A DNA stretch of 64,000 nucleotides, taken from positions 930,001 through 994,000 of the forward strand of contig QUOL01000002.1 in NCBI GenBank assembly GCA_009761415.1. The letters run 5' to 3'. Shown here piece after piece: positions 11,424-23,780 of the stretch; position 1 is the first letter of the stretch; the number at the start of each line of letters is the position of its first letter. Source of the DNA: Sarcomyxa edulis. Taxonomy: Eukaryota; Basidiomycota; Agaricomycetes; Agaricales; Mycenaceae. The translations under genes and the position numbers were made by a program. Under the pieces are notes generated by a model that did not search any database, had not been told where the DNA came from, and was given only the letters and a program-made list of their open reading frames with translations.

Positions 11424-13098
11424 TCAGGTCAGCCACTCCCGTGGAAAGAATTCCAACCCTTCCCTTACACAATTCTGAAATCGCGGGAGAACCGCGTCGA
11501 GATTGAAAGGTCGTCCTTTCACCTTCATATTGAAGCGAATTTCCTTCAACCTCGACACTCCATTCCTCCGAGTCACACCTACGTCCGACCAGCATCTGGA
11601 TTCGACCATTGTCAATAGGCCATGGAAATACCCATCGATGATCAGGATCTCGAGACAAGGAAGCATAGGGTCCGAATTGGATTCAGAGGCAGTCAAGATA
11701 TCAAACACATTGGTATAGAAGAGATCTATGCACGTCAGATCAAGATGTCGGAGGTAGGATATGGATTGGAAGAGCTTCTTCAGCGTTTCTGGAGTGAACG
11801 AGATCCCGACCCAAGTGAATTTCTCCAGGCGGAAAGCCGATCGAAGCTGGAGAGCCTCGAATTCTGCTTGTGGCCAAGTGGGGTACACTTCATCTTCCTC
11901 GTCATGAGCATAACGGATCTTCAAATTCACAAGAGCTGGTAGGGTGAACATCCTGAACAAGCGAGGAATACTGTTTTCGTTTTCCGATAAATACACGTCC
12001 AGTAGACGTAAGTTCGGCAGGATAGCATGATCTGTGATTGCGCCGCCAAATTGGGAGATCCCCAGTAATACTAATTCCTCTAGGTTTTTGCAACTTTGGA
12101 ACATGCGAGGTAAGGTGGGAGTAGATATCATCCCTATGATGGTGATGTGCGTCAACTGCCGCCACGGAATGGACATTGCGATACACATCTCGGAAGTTAC
12201 TGGCGAGAAGGTGATGCGGCGAAGATGTTCTGAATCGATACACGCATCGGCCAGGAATGTCCTCGTCTTCCGTGACTCGGATCCCAATCTGTAACAGTCT
12301 GAGAAGCGAAATTCAAAGCTCCGCAATAGTGGCATACGGATCGGCGATGTCTCGAAGGAATATTGAATGACTGAATACGGTAATGCGAGTTCGAGGTGTT
12401 CGACATGTTCATAGTAAGGAATCAAAGGTTTCAAGAAGTCCCGAGGAAAACTCTCCGTCTTTTCGAGAGTCATGCTTGTGTTGACGCGGAGAGCTATCGA
12501 GAGAGGCGACGATTTCGCGCGTTCCAGCCATTCTGTAGCTAGTCGCATCCGACGGTTTGCCGAGGCCATAAAGATGTTTGGATCGGACAAGAGGGGGCCT
12601 CCATCAATTCTGAGGTCCATATGTAGAGTAGACCACAGATATGCGAAGCCCAGAGCGATTTCTCTCCATCGAGAACAAATTTGACACAGCAAGAGTGGTG
12701 CTTCAGTCACCGATGGCTGGAGTTGATCTGCATCGTCTATGGCGTGTCGAAATATCTTCCTGATGAGCTCGGTTGGGATTGGACGGATGGGAGAGAGGAT
12801 ATTGTGGCAAGAATCCAGCTGCTCTTGAAGACTAGCACGACGAAGCCTGAGGCGGTCAAATTCTACTTGAGCCTTGGATACTTGTGAATCCAAGAGCAGC
12901 GATTCGCGCTCTCCTTTGATAAGCAGTTCTTTCGCCTTCTGGCGTTCGGACTCGATGGGTGGAACGTTCGTCTGACTGAGGAATCTGATGCGCGGACTGG
13001 TCATCTAGCGTCGTTTGTAAGTGTTCATTGACGTTCAACTCATGTAGACCAGAGTGAATTAGACTCACCAGATTCAAATCATTAGCTACTTTTGCCAT
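11424..13098 (-). CDS. F-box-like domain protein (agaricomycete type)
   Basis: This is a putative SCF substrate adaptor. Exon 1 (13098-13069) encodes MAKVANDLNL. A 64-nt intron (13068-13005) leads in phase to MTSPRIRFLSQTNVPP and a single 526-codon exon. A short coiled coil (LLLDSQVSKAQVEFDRLRLR) precedes a CHNILSPIRPIPTELIRKIF F-box-like core. The tail SRWREIALGFAYLWSTLHM is typical of the large F-box family of mushroom fungi. The rest reads as irregular leucine-rich segments (NLEELVLLGISQFG, LRHLDLTCIDLFY, LEILIIDGYF). If the intron is not used, translation would start at 13004. These genes are numerous and fast-evolving, so no substrate can be named. Confidence 0.8.
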
Positions 13099-14111
13099 TT
13101 TGACGGTTTCTGAACCGAGTCCGAGTCGCTGCTAAGTGCGTTGGGATCCGACCTGTATGTATACGTGGGCTACGCGAGGATCCGTGATAGTCCAATGAAG
13201 CAGTATGAACTTCGAAGATGAAGTCGATATCATGGTCCCAAATTCACTGGCAAAGAGGGGGGTACTTGTGATTACATAATCTTATACAATCCCAAAAACC
13301 AGATGTATTTCTCCGAGGATTTTCCCATTGGCTAAGAATATTTGGCGATGTTTTATCCGGATTGTGTTTGTCAGAGCACTCGAACTGCAAAGCACGCTGC
13401 CGCAAGCTGCCAAGCCGGAAAAATCTCCCAGATTCTGCCAGTGGAATTCGAACGCAGCGCCGACATAAATGAAACACCTTGCATCTCGTAGACGACTGAT
13501 GTCGCTAGTTATATGAACATCTATCATGATAAGGTGATGGAGTGCGCAAACGAGTACTCCGAGCAATGCGGTGCGTATGCACATCAAAAGTAGGGTTCGT
13601 TCTACGTTAATTAATTCTTCCAATCACCAGTAGAATAGGCTATGATGCACGTATGATGCGCGTTATGTCGGCTTTTCAGTCCGAATGTACTTGAGTCACC
13701 AGAACTGCAGGAGCGTATAGTTGTGTTCTTGTAGCAATGTCAACGTTCAGACCACTGTGAAGGGTCAAAGGTTGACGGTCTTGCACCGGTGATGGTGAGC
13801 TCTTACTTTCGTGTCCAGATTTCTTCCGAGCTGCGGATGAGCAAGAGGTTACGAAGAGTTGCCTTTTTTAGCCATGAAATTTCTATTTCGGTCTCTGTTG
13901 TTGTGAAATTGCAAGTCGAAATCTACGATCACTTTTTGCACAGGGCCCCGACGTCCGGAATGGGGCGTCGTCGATAAATTTACTCCAGGAGCGCAGCCCC
14001 AGCAGTCGTTTCCAGCAACTACCTTCTCATACTTGCACGCTACCTTCCACTCTCTTTACACCGACTTGCTCACATTATTCTTGTAACTTTGATTGGCTTT
14101 TCCTCCCCACT
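13099..14111. other. Divergent intergenic region, F-box gene / KRE6
   Basis: About 1 kb between two divergent start codons. The open frames in it have no recognisable content. The 100 bp before the KRE6 start are pyrimidine-rich (CTTTACACC, CTTTTCCTCCCC), as in many fungal promoters. Confidence 0.5.
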
Positions 14112-16796
14112 ATGGCTGCCGTCCCACGTCGCGGTAGATTTATGAATGACTCTGGCTCGACATCGAGCCTGCTGCGAGTCAGCGCTCGTGGAAGTGGGAT
14201 ACGAGATAGCCACGTGCGTCCTTTATTTTATCATACAGACGTGACTTAACAGGTCCACAGGCTACCGAAGACATTCCCCTTAGTCTTGTTGGAGACTCGA
14301 CATTGAGTTCTATCTCTGACAAGGCGAGTCGTATCACGTTGTCTACCCAGTACTGTGGCTCATCGTCTCTGCTTGTAGTTCTCTCTTTCGCCCGATATCC
14401 GTCAATGGGGTTTCGATTTATCCCCAGACCTAGTTGAAGCAGACGATGCCCTCCATAATCCTGATGCCAGAGATGTCAAAAATGGGAGATACAGCGAGCA
14501 CGACGGACATCCTTTCTCTTCCAGAGGTTTCGCGAATCTAGGGTGTTTATTCATTCTCTGTGCCGGAATTCTCATGCTCTTGTGAGTTCTCTCGAATACT
14601 GTGAAATTACTGAACCGTGACATTGGATATATAGCCTCGGATATCCTATCCTGACCTTCGTCCAAGACAATATCGTCACAAACACCACTTCTGCTGCTCT
14701 TTCAACGGCCAACGTGACGGTAAATCAATAAATGATTCGCTTCGATATATTCTTCTGACATACCACAAACACAGGTACCATCGATGGGGAATTTTGGCCT
14801 TATCGACGCTGACACTCCAGAAGACGCGTATACGAAAACCTCTTGGATGAATAGCTCCGACGAATGGGTTCTCGTTTTCAGCGACGAATTCAACACTGAT
14901 AACCGTTCTTTCTATCCTGGTGATGATCCTTATTGGGAAGCGCACGATCTGCACAATTGGGCGGTAAATTTCAACGATTGTATCTCTTCCTCTGCATGTA
15001 CTCAAAATTCGGATTAATACAGACCAACGATCTGGAGTGGTACGATCCTGCTGCAATCACAACGTACAATGGATCCCTTATCATCACCCTCTCTGAATTG
15101 GCTACGCATGATCTGGATTATCAAAGCGGTGCGTACCCCTCATGATTTGATTTTTTTGCTGTGCGAGTTCTCAAATCGTCTCATTAGGGCTTATGACTAC
15201 ATGGTATGGGCATTACAAACGACTGATACTCATCAACTAACTCGTGATTTAGGAATAAATTCTGCTTCACTGGCGGGCTTATCGAAGCCTCAGTTTCTCT
15301 GCCTGGATCTAACGATATCAGTGGGTTGTGGCCTGCCGTATGGACAATGGGAAATTTAGGACGGACAGGGTACGGTGCCACTACGGAAGGAATGGTATGC
15401 GACTACAACATCTCTTCATACAACGCGTTTGCTGATCACGGTTCCTCATCCAGTGGCCATATACATACGATTCTTGCGATGTGCGTTTCCTCGTTTCTCA
15501 AGTGGTCACTCTAACTAATTAGAAATATTACTCAGGTCGGCACAGCTCCTAATCAAACTCTGAACGGACTGCCATTATTGGCTACTACCAGTGGTAGCGA
15601 CAGTTATGATGGCGAATTATCGTACCTTCCCGGACAAAGGCTGTCGAGATGCACCTGCTCAGGTGAAAGCCATCCTGGCCCTGTCCATGACGATGGGACA
15701 TACGTCGGTCGGGCTGCACCGGAAATTGATATGTTTGAGGCGCAGGTGAGCTCATTGCAACGCCCTTCTTGTTTTCAATTTTTTCTCACGGACGTACTGC
15801 GGAATAGATCACTGACGATAGCGGTCAAGTCTCGCAGTCCGGGCAGTGGGCGGTAAGCACGGTTCATATTCACATCAGCTCGTACTCTATTCTGACGAGA
15901 TCGACGTAGCCGTTCGATTCGTATTATATGTGGGACAACACCACAGAGAACTTGATTATCGCCAACGCCAGTCTTTCGGCATTGAATTCATACTTGGGCG
16001 GAGCATACCAACAGGCCTCATCTGTTGTTACCGAGACAAATCAAGCGTGCTACGAGAACAATGGAGATTGCTATGCCCTGTATGGCTTCCAGTATAAACC
16101 CGGTATGTATAATTTCTATCGATTTCCTAGTTCTAACTGATGTGAATACTATATGCGACAACATCAGGATATGAAGCGGACGATGCGGTACGCTGCTGAT
16201 TATATATACTGGCGTATCACGGTGGCTTATTCTATTTCATAGTACATCACCTGGATCTCGGACAACAAACTCTCCTGGACAATGAACGCAGCAGGTGTAG
16301 GTGCAAACGACGATGTAGAAATCTCCGCTAGACCTGTCCCACAAGAGCCTATGGTACGCCTTGTTTCTTTTTCCCCCGGCAGAACAGACGGTTGACGTCC
16401 TCAAAGTACATCATTACTAACTTGGGCCTGAGCACGAATTTTGGTGCGTTTTTACGGCTCCCTTCTTTCCACGGTCTCGTAGCTCATTTCCAACCGTGCA
16501 TAATCCAGCTACCATCGATTGGACGAATTTAGTATTCCCTGTACATATGAAGATTGACTATATCAGGGTCTACCAGGCTGCAGATTCGATAAACGTCGGC
16601 TGCAGTCCAGATAACTTCCCCACGGAAGACTATATCAATACGTGCGTTCCCAACATATTCACCTCAAATGCGAACTGGAGTACTGACAACACGAGTCCCT
16701 AGCTATATCGAGGCATATGAAAACCCAAACATAACCACCTGGCACGACGACTTCGGTCAAGACATTCCCAAGAATTCATGGGTCGAGACTTGCTAA
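14112..16796 (+). CDS. Kre6/Skn1-type beta-1,6-glucan synthesis protein (SKN1 family, GH16-related)
   Basis: This is a type II membrane protein of the secretory pathway required for cell-wall beta-1,6-glucan. The N-terminal cytosolic part starts MAAVPRRGRFMND. One TM helix (FANLGCLFILCAGILMLFLG) follows around residue 115. The lumenal domain matches the SKN1 family: DEWVLVFSDEFNTDNRSFYP, GDDPYWEAHDLHNWATNDLE, LWPAVWTMGNLGRTGYGATT, MWPYTYDSCDVGT, a cysteine-bearing SRCTCSGESHPGP, and APEIDMFEAQ, which is the ExDxxE catalytic motif of GH16-like enzymes. The C-terminus holds HMKIDYIRVYQ and NSWVETC, stop at 16796. The gene has many introns (about 13), which break it into short exons. The overall match to the family is unambiguous; splice details are by eye. 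Confidence 0.93.
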
Positions 16797-17561
16797 GACC
16801 GCCCCGGCCACTTTTTCGCCCTTGTTGAAATGTAGCTATATCGTCGTGCCACCCTCACGAACCCAAAGTCTCATCTCGCCAAATTTCTGCCCACCTTCTC
16901 GACACCCTGCGCCCTTCCGCGGCCACTCTTCCTTCCCGCCCGTACATCATCAAATTTCTACTCCCATACCCCTCACTCGACCGCGGCGAATACCCTGTGC
17001 CGTTGCCCTCCAGTTGGAGGCAAACAGCAAAGGCGGGGTGTTGAGAAAAAGAAGTAGAGCTTCTTTAGGACTCTTCATGGATTGACTTTTCGGCTAGATC
17101 TCTCCATCCATCCATAGCATATCTGTCCTCGTATATATATATTATCAACGCAACATACATACTTACATATGCATTGTCAAATCACTGTTGACAGGACTTG
17201 CTACTTCTCAGTGACTTTCATCTTCATCGTGTTGGACACTTACACACATTTTTTCGGTTATGCAGCGCATATGTCCCTTTCTCCTCTCCTCATTACGGGG
17301 TTTTTGTAGATATGACATCTCCTCTGAACATATGCATGTAACTGTCAGAAACACGGAATTGTTCGGTTGACGCTTTGTTGACTTCACGCTTCGAACACTA
17401 TGTCCATAACAAGAGCGCCACGAAGCTTTTGGAAAACATTGATATTATTGTGAGTGGCAACAAAAATGGTTAAATAACGCGTACGCGTACGAGCCCTACA
17501 AATCAAACCAAGAAACGAAATAGATCCGAGAAATAGATAGATAGATCAAAAAGAAACCTCA
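16797..17561. other. Convergent intergenic region KRE6 / haspin
   Basis: No gene is supported. It contains two overlapping ACGCGT hexamers (17477 and 17483) that lie at 3' ends and so are unlikely promoter elements. A short TAGA repeat lies near 17,535. Confidence 0.5.
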
Positions 17562-20500
17562 TCACGATATCGGCGCGACCCACCCCTTCTTAAACCCATA
17601 CCCAACCACATCGCCCGCACACGAGAGACCTATAGCCTCAGACGCGTGAACCGGTACCGTCTTACGCCTACCACCTTTCCCTTTAACAGCTGCTACAGCT
17701 GGTGGCAGTTTGACCTTTGCCGCAATCTCCTTACCCAGGATCCCCTCAATTTCGAGGAGACATTCGTAACATTCTTTCTCCGTGTACGAGTTAGAGGATG
17801 GCGTGGTGGCGTTCGCGTTCGAATTCGCGTTTGTAGTCTTCTTGGGAACGGGTGGTGGTTTGAGGCGTTTGTAGTGAAGTAATTTCACAGCGAGGTAGTG
17901 TAACCACTGTGAAAAGAGAAAACGTGAGACAAACCACTTCAAAAACATGATACAACCGTCAGGAATGGAAACAAACGTACCATGACATTACTAAAAGGCT
18001 TAAACTCCTCCCACCGCCCACCATTATGCTCCCTCATCATCCTATACACGTCGAATTGATAATCACCTGTACCACACACACCAACACAAAAAACACAATC
18101 AGTCCTCACTCCACATTGACATTGTAAGAAACAAAGAAAACCCACCTTCCCCCATAAAAACCTCCTCATCAAACGGCGTCCAATGCACGACCTCCCCACC
18201 CCTCCCATCCCCCGCATCCATCCTCGATAACCCCAGATCAATCAAAGTGGCTTTGATCCCGTGTCCTGGATCGTCCATCATCATCTTCCTCTTTGGGACT
18301 CTGGGTCGGGGTTTTTGGTTTTGGTTCTGCGTCTTCAAAGGTTCTGCGGAGATGGTGTTGGTTTCGATGGGTGTGTTCTTGACGAGGATTTGGCCCCAGT
18401 GCAGGTCGCGATGCTGTCGGAACCAGAATGTAAATGAGTTAGAACGCGACGCGACGCGATACGGACTTTGAACATTGAGGGAATCTGAGAGAGAGAAACT
18501 AACCTCAAACGAAACCAACTGCTCGGCATGAGCCAACGCTTTCGTGACCTGCCAAAACAAACTACAAGCCTGCCTCCATCCATGGCTTGTTTTCGTCTTC
18601 GTAGTCGCCTTCGTCTTATCCGCACCAGACCCAGAGAACGTATAAGCCTCCAAATCAGGACCACCATTGGGTAAAACGATAATAGCGTAGACTTGCGAGA
18701 CGTTGAATGTATCTAAAGCATCCCAATTCGATGTCAACATCCACCCATCCACCCAGAAAACCGAATAGAAAAACGAAACGTACCAGGCCTAACACTCTCC
18801 GACCCCTTCCTCTCATAATACTCATCCCAAAGCTCTAACAACACCTCGGGATACCTCCCCCTTACAATATACGCCCGTAGGAGCTTAACAAATCCACCTC
18901 CACCCCCGTCCTCGTCCCCGTCCCCGTCCCCGCACCCGCATAGATCGCCCATGGCGCGGGTGACGATGATTTCTTTTAGGACGTCTGCAGCGTCGCTTGG
19001 GGCTGGTCCGTCTGGGTTGGTATCTGGTTCAGCATGATGGTGGTGGTGGTTCTGGTTGTGGGCGCGATGCATCCTCTCACCCGAACCCAAACTGGAACGC
19101 AAACCCAACCCAGCCTCCTCATCCCTCAAAGGAATAACCTTCAACACCACATCCCCGATCCCAAATACTTCGGAATAACTAGCTTCCCCAATCTTCTTGA
19201 ATCGAACTCCGGTCCTGGTCCTACTCCCGCCTACACCACCCTTTCCTCCACTCCCAGCTACACCTCCACCAATTTCCTCTCCGCCCTCACTCTCACTCCC
19301 ATCTTCCCCCCCATCCCCTACACCATCCCCACCATCCCCTTCACCCCCACCCGCATGAACGATCGGATCAAAAGGAAACGTCTCAATGAACGCCGAAAAC
19401 TCATGTGGGCCACACGTCTCTTGGTGACATTCTGTGAGGAGGGGGAGGAGGTGTGGGGGTTGGGATGTGCGTTGGCGTGGATGTGGTTGGTGTGGGTTTT
19501 GGTGTTGTTGTGCTTGTGGGTGTTGGTGTGAGTGTTGGTGTGAAGACGAGGACGGTGAGTATGGGGACGACGGGGACGACGATGAGGAGGAGGAGGATGG
19601 AGACGTGAGGCCCAACCCCAAATTCAGATTCTCAAGCTCCAACTCCAACTCGAGCTCTTCCAGGGAAAGCGAACAATCACCCTCATCACCAAGATCGTTA
19701 CCGTTACCGGGTGTTGCAGGTGTGTCTCGAGACCCGAAGAGTCTTGAACCAGAATGGGGATTGGAGTGCAATTGAGACCGGATAGGTGTTAAGTGTATTT
19801 GTCGTCGTGGGGCGATGGGGGAGTCAAAGTGTTGGTATGGATATCGTGTGGTTGTGGTTAGTAGGTGGTTGGGGTTAGGGTTGGGAAGGTGGTGGGGGAG
19901 GGGGAATGTGGGTTGTAATTTTGGGATGGGAACAGCAGGAGGAACGACCGTGGGCTTGGGTTGATGTTGGTGTTGGTGTTTGACGCCATACGACGGTGGG
20001 ACGGGCGGGACGACTACCTCGACTTGACGTTGACGTGGAGGATTTATAACTTGTTTCCGTGGCTTCTGGATCGCCAGTACTTCCTCCCCCTCCCTCTCCT
20101 CCCCATCCACCTCCACCTCCACCTCCACCACCTCCCCCTCATCCCCCTCCTCATCATCAGACGTATCAACGCGAATCACCTTCGCACGCCTCGCCAGTCG
20201 TTTTGGCTGGATTTGAACATCCTCTTCTTCATCCTCATCCTCGTCTGTATCTGTATCCAATACGATCGCGTTGGCAATCGACCTGCACGTTAGCGTCGTT
20301 TCTTTCGTCTTCGTCTTCGTCCCCTTCCCCTTCGTCCTCGTCGTCTGCCTATGCGTCCCTGTCACCCCCGTCTTCTTCCCCGCACCCCTCGTCAAATCGA
20401 TAGGAATAGACCTAACATCCCGAGCCCTCGAAACCCTCCTCTCCTGACTCACCTTCCGGCCACTCTCATCCAATACGATGATGTCGATATCCACGTCTGC

Positions 20501-21277
20501 GTCTACGAAGGGGGAGAAGGATGGTGTGCGTGGGAGTGGTAGTGGGAGTGAGTTTCCCATACCTTTACCACCCTTACCCCCGACGCTATTACCACGGACG
20601 CCTTTCGCAGCAGCCTTCGTTGGTTTTTTACCTGGTGCGGCGACGGCGGGGGACGTATGACTAGAGACAGGAACGTTGAGCGAGAACGCGCTTAGTGGTC
20701 TGCGCGGTGTTTCTGGTATGCTGAGTGTACTCGTGAGTTTTTTAGTAGGTTTGGGCTTGGAGTTGGGGGAGGAGGAGGAAGATGGCGTCGTCCGATCTTC
20801 ATCTTCTTGTATCAGTTTACTCACCCTTGTCCCCGTTCTCGCTTTCTGACTTGGTATCGGTTTTGCTTTCGGTTTTGGTTTTGGTACGAGTACGCGTTTA
20901 CTTGGAACGGCTATGGCGATTGGGGATGTGGATGGAGAATTAGATATAGATGATCGTTTCGGTTTGGGACGTGGACGTCTTTGGATTCGTAGTTTTACTG
21001 GAGGGGAAGGAGGCGAGTCTGATTCCGACTCTGATTTCGACGAAGAAGACGACGATTCCTCCTCCTCCTCCTCCTCCTCCGACAGCTTCGAAACAACCTT
21101 CACCGGCTGCCTCTTCTTCATTTTGGAACGGACAGGAACCCGGGCCCATGTTGATGTTGGGATATCGTCGAATATACTACTAGTACTCGACGTTGTTCGT
21201 GGCTCGCGGTCGTCAGATACGATACGTTGTGTACGTCGTCCGTAGGAGAATACTTGTTTTGTGCGTGTGCCTAGCAT
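17562..21277 (-). CDS. Haspin-like serine/threonine kinase (histone H3 Thr3 kinase family)
   Basis: Haspin is a mitotic kinase that phosphorylates H3T3 to position the chromosomal passenger complex. The preferred start is MLGTRTKQVFSYGRR (21277); the same frame is open to a Met at 21448. About 650 residues of basic and acidic low complexity come first. The kinase domain follows: a glycine loop KKIGEASYSEVFGIG, VVLKVIPL (Lys), DVLKEIIVTRAMG (Glu), QVYAIIVLPNGGPDLEAY, HRDLHWGQILV and IDLGLSRMD. The haspin-specific WTPFDEEVFMGEGDYQFDVYRMMR follows, then SNVMWLHYLAVKL, ending at 17562. The catalytic-loop Asn of most kinases reads Gln here (HWGQ), and DFG/DYT reads DLG. Introns lie within the kinase domain. 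Family confidence is high; activity is not proven. Confidence 0.88.
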
Positions 21278-21448
21278 GGCGGTGGCGGTGGCGGTGACGG
21301 CGGTGGTGGTGAGGTAGTGAGCACGACGTTGAAGTGGTTGAGCTCGTCGTGACGCGGTTGGAACGTGACCGCGTGTCACTGTGGCGAGACTCAATTGTTT
21401 GCACACGCCGCGTCTCGGCAACGTAAGGACCCCTGAAACCCTGCCCAA

Positions 21449-21996
21449 TATCTGAACTGCTCACCACTCGACACTACTGCACACAAGTCCTCCCCTCCTT
21501 CCCTCCAAGATGAATTCAGAAACTTGGCTTTCATACCTACTCACGAGGCCCATATATATCGCCATACGACATGGATTCAGAAAGTATATTCGTGCGGCAC
21601 TAATGTCACCTGACATCAGTCGCGTCTCAACGCGTCTTGAGTGATGTGCCACATGGAATGGGTGAAGCACAAGATACATTAAGAGAAGACGGAGGGAAAT
21701 ATTACTAATAGCTCAATGTGTTGAAGCCTGCAGACTCGGACACCGTCGACCAGATCCATCGAACACTTACGAACGGTCGATAGTGCCCATGCCCATCCGA
21801 GGGTCTAAATCCCTGGTGCTGGTTTATCGGGTGAGCGTCGCCTCGTCGCCTCGTCCCTAGTAACCTCTTCTACTACCATTTTGAGGGTAAAATAGGTTTT
21901 CTGTCGACTCAACGAGACGAATATATTTATCGGAACTGGATAATTATCACGCACAATTACCACCTCGGGAGATGCTGATAGTAAGGTAAATCCCCT
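21449..21996. other. Intergenic region upstream of haspin
   Basis: No gene is seen. ACGCGT at 21630-21635 lies about 180 bp before the upstream Met (21448) and 350 bp before the preferred haspin start, with a second CGCGT just before it (CAGTCGCGTCTC). Confidence 0.45.
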
Positions 21997-22440
21997 TCAA
22001 GTTGACTTGTAGATGGACCCGTCAAGTAGGCAAATTGGTGACCAGGGGTCCAGGGACAAAAGATGAGCGACAAAGACGACTTGACCAGGAAGGCCTAGGG
22101 AAGGTTCAAAGAGGGCTCGAACAACTTGAAAAGCATTCAGATGGTGTATCCGAGTGTAACGTAGTCGTTGGATAGCATCCCAAGAGGTTAAAAAGTATTG
22201 AAAGGCGACAGACACAACAGAACTGGGGAAAGCTGATGCAACAAACACCCAAAGCGGAATATTCAAGAAGGGATAGGCCGTCGACACCGTGACTGTTTCG
22301 ACCAACGACTCGGAAGAGAGTGCGACTGTCGTGGTTGAATATGTACAATCAGCAAGGCTGCAGGCTGCACAAAACCCGCATGTTTGCTTTGCCACAACTT
22401 CAAGCTTCAAGTTGGATGTTCGTCGTCGAGTCACCTTCAA
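21997..22440 (-). CDS. Unrecognised 147-residue ORF, doubtful
   Basis: This is an open frame from MKVTRRRTSNLKLEV with one or two hydrophobic stretches (PLWVFVASAFPSSVVSVAF) and four cysteines near its N-terminus. I do not recognise it, and it has no clear promoter. It lies beside a MITE, so it may be chance coding or a gene relic. Confidence 0.15.
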   Translation of the reverse strand: MKVTRRRTSNLKLEVVAKQTCGFCAACSLADCTYSTTTVALSSESLVETVTVSTAYPFLNIPLWVFVASAFPSSVVSVAFQYFLTSWDAIQRLRYTRIHHLNAFQVVRALFEPSLGLPGQVVFVAHLLSLDPWSPICLLDGSIYKST

Positions 22441-22575
22441 CTTGCATCACTTCAGCTCCAAGGTATTCAACGTTGCACTTCGGACTCACCCAACAATATC
22501 TCTTCGACAAAGATCGGACGGCCGATGGATATAGATATGTTGGTGTCAGTATAACAAACCAATACCAATATAGTA

Positions 22576-23005
22576 CAGTAGACTTGCTCATAATGCATAC
22601 GCTCCGGACACCCCCCGAGGCTATGCATTATGGGGTTTATGCAACAGGGTATGTGTCACATCCAAGTGACACCGTGTTACTCCCGGCTAGGGCGTGACAT
22701 AGTGGACGCATCAGGTAGCATTACTACGAAATAGGTCCTGATGCATCAATTAGCTGCATATATGGACTTCTTTGGTCTAGTTTTTGTGAAAGAATGTCAA
22801 ATATGTACCACTAATATGTGCTCAAAACTAGCCAACATGCCTTCTCATAATGCATATCCCGCCAAAACCGGCCACCAGAGACCTATGCATTATGCGTTAT
22901 GCATTTTACAAGATTTTACCTGCGTCCCAACGTGGTTCCATGCAAAACCTTATGCACTATGAGATTTATGCAACATGACCGTATGCATTATGAGCAAGTC
23001 TACTG
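22576..23005. mobile_element. Non-autonomous TIR element (MITE), 430 bp, TA target duplication
   Basis: Perfect 26-bp terminal inverted repeats start CAGTAGACTTGCTCATAATG and end with the reverse complement. They are flanked on both sides by the dinucleotide TA (22574-22575 and 23006-23007). Inside, ATGCATTAT/ATAATGCAT motifs recur (near 22622, 22850, 22890 and 22945), which could be repeated subterminal transposase sites. No transposase ORF is present. The TA duplication and CAGTA terminus fit the Tc1/mariner superfamily, perhaps pogo/Fot-like; that assignment is inferred. Confidence 0.85.
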
Positions 23006-23729
23006 TACATACAGCTCGCCTGGTTCGTACTAGCTGTAATGTGTCTGTTAGGATGTGTAGTGCAGAATAGAATAGAACATACTTCATGTTAAGTTAGTAG
23101 CTACTTGAGGTTGAGCGACTGTCTGTATACTGGACATGTACGACCAAATATTAATGGGACTCCGAGTCGAGAGCTATCTGATAGTAAGATGATAATTATT
23201 TGCTGCACCGAACCTACCGACCACTCATCTCATCTACAATCGTACAATCACAATCGCAACCGTACAATTTATGTCTCGAACGCGAGCCCGAGTCGATTGC
23301 AAGGCAAAGGCAAAGGTCCAGACTCCAAAAAGTACAATACTTATACTGGAGAGGCTGCTGACCTTGAGATTTGTCCCCGGCCTGCCAACCATGACTATAC
23401 TTTCAAAAATTCAGAGCTTTGTCGAGGAGTGCACTTTCCATTACCACCCCAGTGTTTCAAGACTTACAAGGGTACTTAGCATGAGAGTGTGTCTTGATAG
23501 ATCTAACAGCTGTGCCGAGGATACAGAGACTATGTTTCTGTAGGGATGATAGTGCTTGGGAAATGGGGATGTAGACCACTGTTGGAACGTTGAGCGCCAG
23601 AGGGGAAGTGACTGCAGCTGCTGGTGACTGTCCATCGAGCAAGATCGAGCAACGAACGAAGGAGGTGCGGTACACGGGGTCCTGGCAGACCGGCATCGCG
23701 TTGTTTTCATAGTCCCACAAACCCAAACA

Positions 23730-23735
23730 ACGCGT
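23730..23735. promoter_or_regulatory. ACGCGT (MCB-like) hexamer upstream of PSF2
   Basis: One exact ACGCGT lies 46 bp before the PSF2 start codon. The same caution applies as for the other single copies. Confidence 0.35.
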
Positions 23736-23780
23736 CCCAAGTCCCACCACCCTCACAGGCCTCAAGGCCTCACCCCCATC

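Noticed and set aside
11011..11478. 155-residue plus frame beginning inside the end of IMP4
   Set aside because: It starts out of frame within IMP4 and has no recognisable domain or splice context.
17477..17488. Two ACGCGT sites as a cell-cycle promoter
   Set aside because: They lie between two convergent 3' ends and precede no start codon.
18943..21245. Several long plus-strand frames opposite haspin (for example 19,034-19,531 and 20,913-21,245)
   Set aside because: They are antisense shadows of low-complexity haspin sequence with no independent motifs.
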